Positions 34,718 through 35,975 of a stretch of 35,975 bases of DNA are shown here, piece by piece. The notes under the pieces were generated by a model. It ran no database searches, had not been told where the DNA came from, and saw nothing but the letters and a program-made list of their open reading frames with translations. The position numbers were made by a program, and so were the translations under genes. Positions within the stretch are counted from its first letter, which is position 1; the number at the start of each line of letters is the position of its first letter. The stretch comes from Oceanicella sp. SM1341 (GTDB lineage Bacteria; Pseudomonadota; Alphaproteobacteria; Rhodobacterales; Rhodobacteraceae), in NCBI RefSeq assembly GCF_003448965.1, contig NZ_QRGC01000041.1, positions 1 through 35,975 of the forward strand, read 5' to 3'.

Positions 34718-35970
34718 GCGATGCACCCACGCCCGCGACGCCGGGCAGCGAGATCGACCGTTCGCCCGACGCGAGCCGGCCGCCGCCGGTCTCCGGCCCG
34801 CCCTGGCAGCCGCCGCGCCTTCATCCGCTGCGGCGCGCCCTCGTGCTGCTCCTGCTGGTGGCGGGGGTGGCGCTGGTGCTGCGCGCCTGGGGGCTGCCCC
34901 CCTTCGACGGCGCGCTCGAGCGCAGCTCCGACGCCTATGTGCGCGGCCGCACCACGGTGATCGCCCCGCAGGTGAGCGGCTATGCCGAGACGGTGGCCGT
35001 GCAGGATTACGACGAGGTGCGGGCCGGCCAGCTTCTGGTGCAGATCGACCGGCGGGTCTACGTCGCCCGGGTCGACCAGGCGCAGGCCGGGCTCGACGAG
35101 GCCCTGGCCCGGCTCGAGGCCAGCACGCGCGCCCGCGCCGCGGCCCGCGCCACGCTCTCCGGCGCCGAGGCGGGGGTGACCAACGCCCGCGCCCAGCTCG
35201 ACCGTGCCCGGGCCGACATGGAGCGTGTCGGCGCCCTCACCACCGAGGGCTTTGCCAGCCGCCAGGCGCGCGACGCGAACCGCGCCGCCCTCGCCGCCGC
35301 ACAGGCCGGGCTGAGCCAGGCCGCCGCGCAGGCCGAGGTCGCCCGGCAGGATCTCGACACCGTGGACGTGACCCGCAAGGCGCTGCAGGCGACGGTGGAG
35401 GCCGCCCGCGCCGCGCTGCGCCTTGCACGCATCGACCTCCGCCATACCCGGATCCGCGCCCCGGAGAGCGGCCGGCTGGGCGAGATCGGCGTGCGCGCCG
35501 GCCAGTATGTCACCGACGGGACCCAGCTGATGCAGCTCGTGCCGGCCGACCGCTGGGTGATCGTGAACTTCAAGGAAGCCCAGATCGCCGACATCGCCCC
35601 CGGCCAGCCGGCGCATTTCACCGTCGACGCCCTGCACGGCGCGCGCCTCGAGGCGACGGTGGAGCGGATCTCGCCGGCCGCGGGCGCGGAATTCGCCGTG
35701 CTCAAGCCCGACAATGCCACCGGCAATTTCGTGAAGACCCCGCAGCGCATCGGGGTGCGGCTGCGCATCGCGCCCGGCCAGCCCATGGCCGAGCGCCTGC
35801 GCCCGGGCATGTCGGTGGAAGCCGCGGTCGACACATCCGCGCCGCCGCGCCCCACCGGCACGGCCCCGACGCCGGCCCCGGCCCCGGTGGCCGTGGCGCC
35901 GCTGCCCTCGCCCGCGCTCCCCCCGGCGGCGGAGACGCCTGCGCCCTCCGCGCCCCGCGAGCCGGGGTGA
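34714..35970 (+). CDS. HlyD/EmrA-type periplasmic adaptor protein
   Basis: A 418-residue membrane fusion protein. A single anchor helix lies at about residues 41-60, followed by SSDAYVRGRTTVIAPQVSGYAETVAVQDYDEVRAGQLLVQID, in parts the EmrA/HlyD lipoyl half-motif. A long alpha-helical hairpin rich in Ala and Arg follows (ALTTEGFASRQARDANRAAL between the arms), then the second lipoyl half RIRAPESGRLGEIGVRAGQYV and a beta-barrel with WVIVNFKEAQIADIAPGQPA. The last about 45 residues are Pro/Ala-rich, an unusual tail. It overlaps the MFS gene by ATGA. Its own stop (GGGGTGA) overlaps a possible GTG start at 35967, so an outer-membrane channel gene may follow. Confidence 0.93.
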   Translation: MSDAPTPATPGSEIDRSPDASRPPPVSGPPWQPPRLHPLRRALVLLLLVAGVALVLRAWGLPPFDGALERSSDAYVRGRTTVIAPQVSGYAETVAVQDYDEVRAGQLLVQIDRRVYVARVDQAQAGLDEALARLEASTRARAAARATLSGAEAGVTNARAQLDRARADMERVGALTTEGFASRQARDANRAALAAAQAGLSQAAAQAEVARQDLDTVDVTRKALQATVEAARAALRLARIDLRHTRIRAPESGRLGEIGVRAGQYVTDGTQLMQLVPADRWVIVNFKEAQIADIAPGQPAHFTVDALHGARLEATVERISPAAGAEFAVLKPDNATGNFVKTPQRIGVRLRIAPGQPMAERLRPGMSVEAAVDTSAPPRPTGTAPTPAPAPVAVAPLPSPALPPAAETPAPSAPREPG

Positions 35971-35975
35971 GCGGT

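Overview
The window is very GC-rich (about 70% by eye) with strongly G/C-biased third codon positions. It is packed with ABC and TRAP solute transporters, GntR/FCD, LysR, TetR and Lrp regulators, a fused indolepyruvate oxidoreductase and a monomeric isocitrate dehydrogenase. Together these suggest a chromosomal segment of a metabolically versatile alphaproteobacterium, most likely Rhodobacterales-like; this is inferred from gene content only. I see no rRNA, tRNA, CRISPR array, transposase or phage gene.

Layout. (1) 143-1895: a GntR/FCD regulator divergent from a class IV aminotransferase, with a cluster of TGTCGACA-type palindromes between them. (2) 1896-3615: a decayed region. It holds a hypothetical gene broken by one frameshift in a G-run, a small fossil of a second aminotransferase copy, and two adjacent short-unit tandem arrays. 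(3) 3616-12550 (minus strand): a nine-reading-frame operon with almost every junction overlapping. It encodes an oligopeptide/dipeptide-type ABC importer (binding protein, two permeases, two ATPases) interleaved with three putative hydrolases/deaminases: a cytosine-deaminase-like amidohydrolase, an amidohydrolase lacking the usual HxH metal pair, and a guanine/cytidine-deaminase-like protein. It diverges from a second GntR/FCD regulator (12715-13407), with GTATCC/GGATAC palindromes between. A 109-codon frame of doubtful coding value sits exactly between the two ATPase genes.

(4) 13469-20341: a GntP-family permease, monomeric NADP-isocitrate dehydrogenase (icd), a GNAT acetyltransferase, and a LysR regulator divergent from the holin/antiholin-like pair cidA-cidB. 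(5) 20388-22535 (minus): a self-contained TetR-SRPBCC-PhnB-like-DUF1428 module with an almost perfect 18-bp operator palindrome upstream. (6) 22671-26643: fused indolepyruvate:ferredoxin oxidoreductase divergent from an Lrp/AsnC regulator. (7) 26664-32804: a LysR regulator divergent from an operon of a class III CoA-transferase, an HMG-CoA-lyase-like enzyme and a complete DctP-Q-M TRAP transporter. This reads as a full uptake, CoA activation and C-C cleavage route for a branched hydroxy-acid such as 3-hydroxy-3-methylglutarate. (8) 33083-35970: a DHA2-type MFS exporter and its HlyD/EmrA-type adaptor, running off the right edge.

The strongest leads are the three-hydrolase ABC operon with its non-canonical amidohydrolase; the aminotransferase with a replaced PLP-binding glutamate and a nearby fossil copy; the GGG-repeat array downstream of the ABC operon; the frame inserted between the two ATPase genes; and the TRAP/CoA-transferase/lyase operon.
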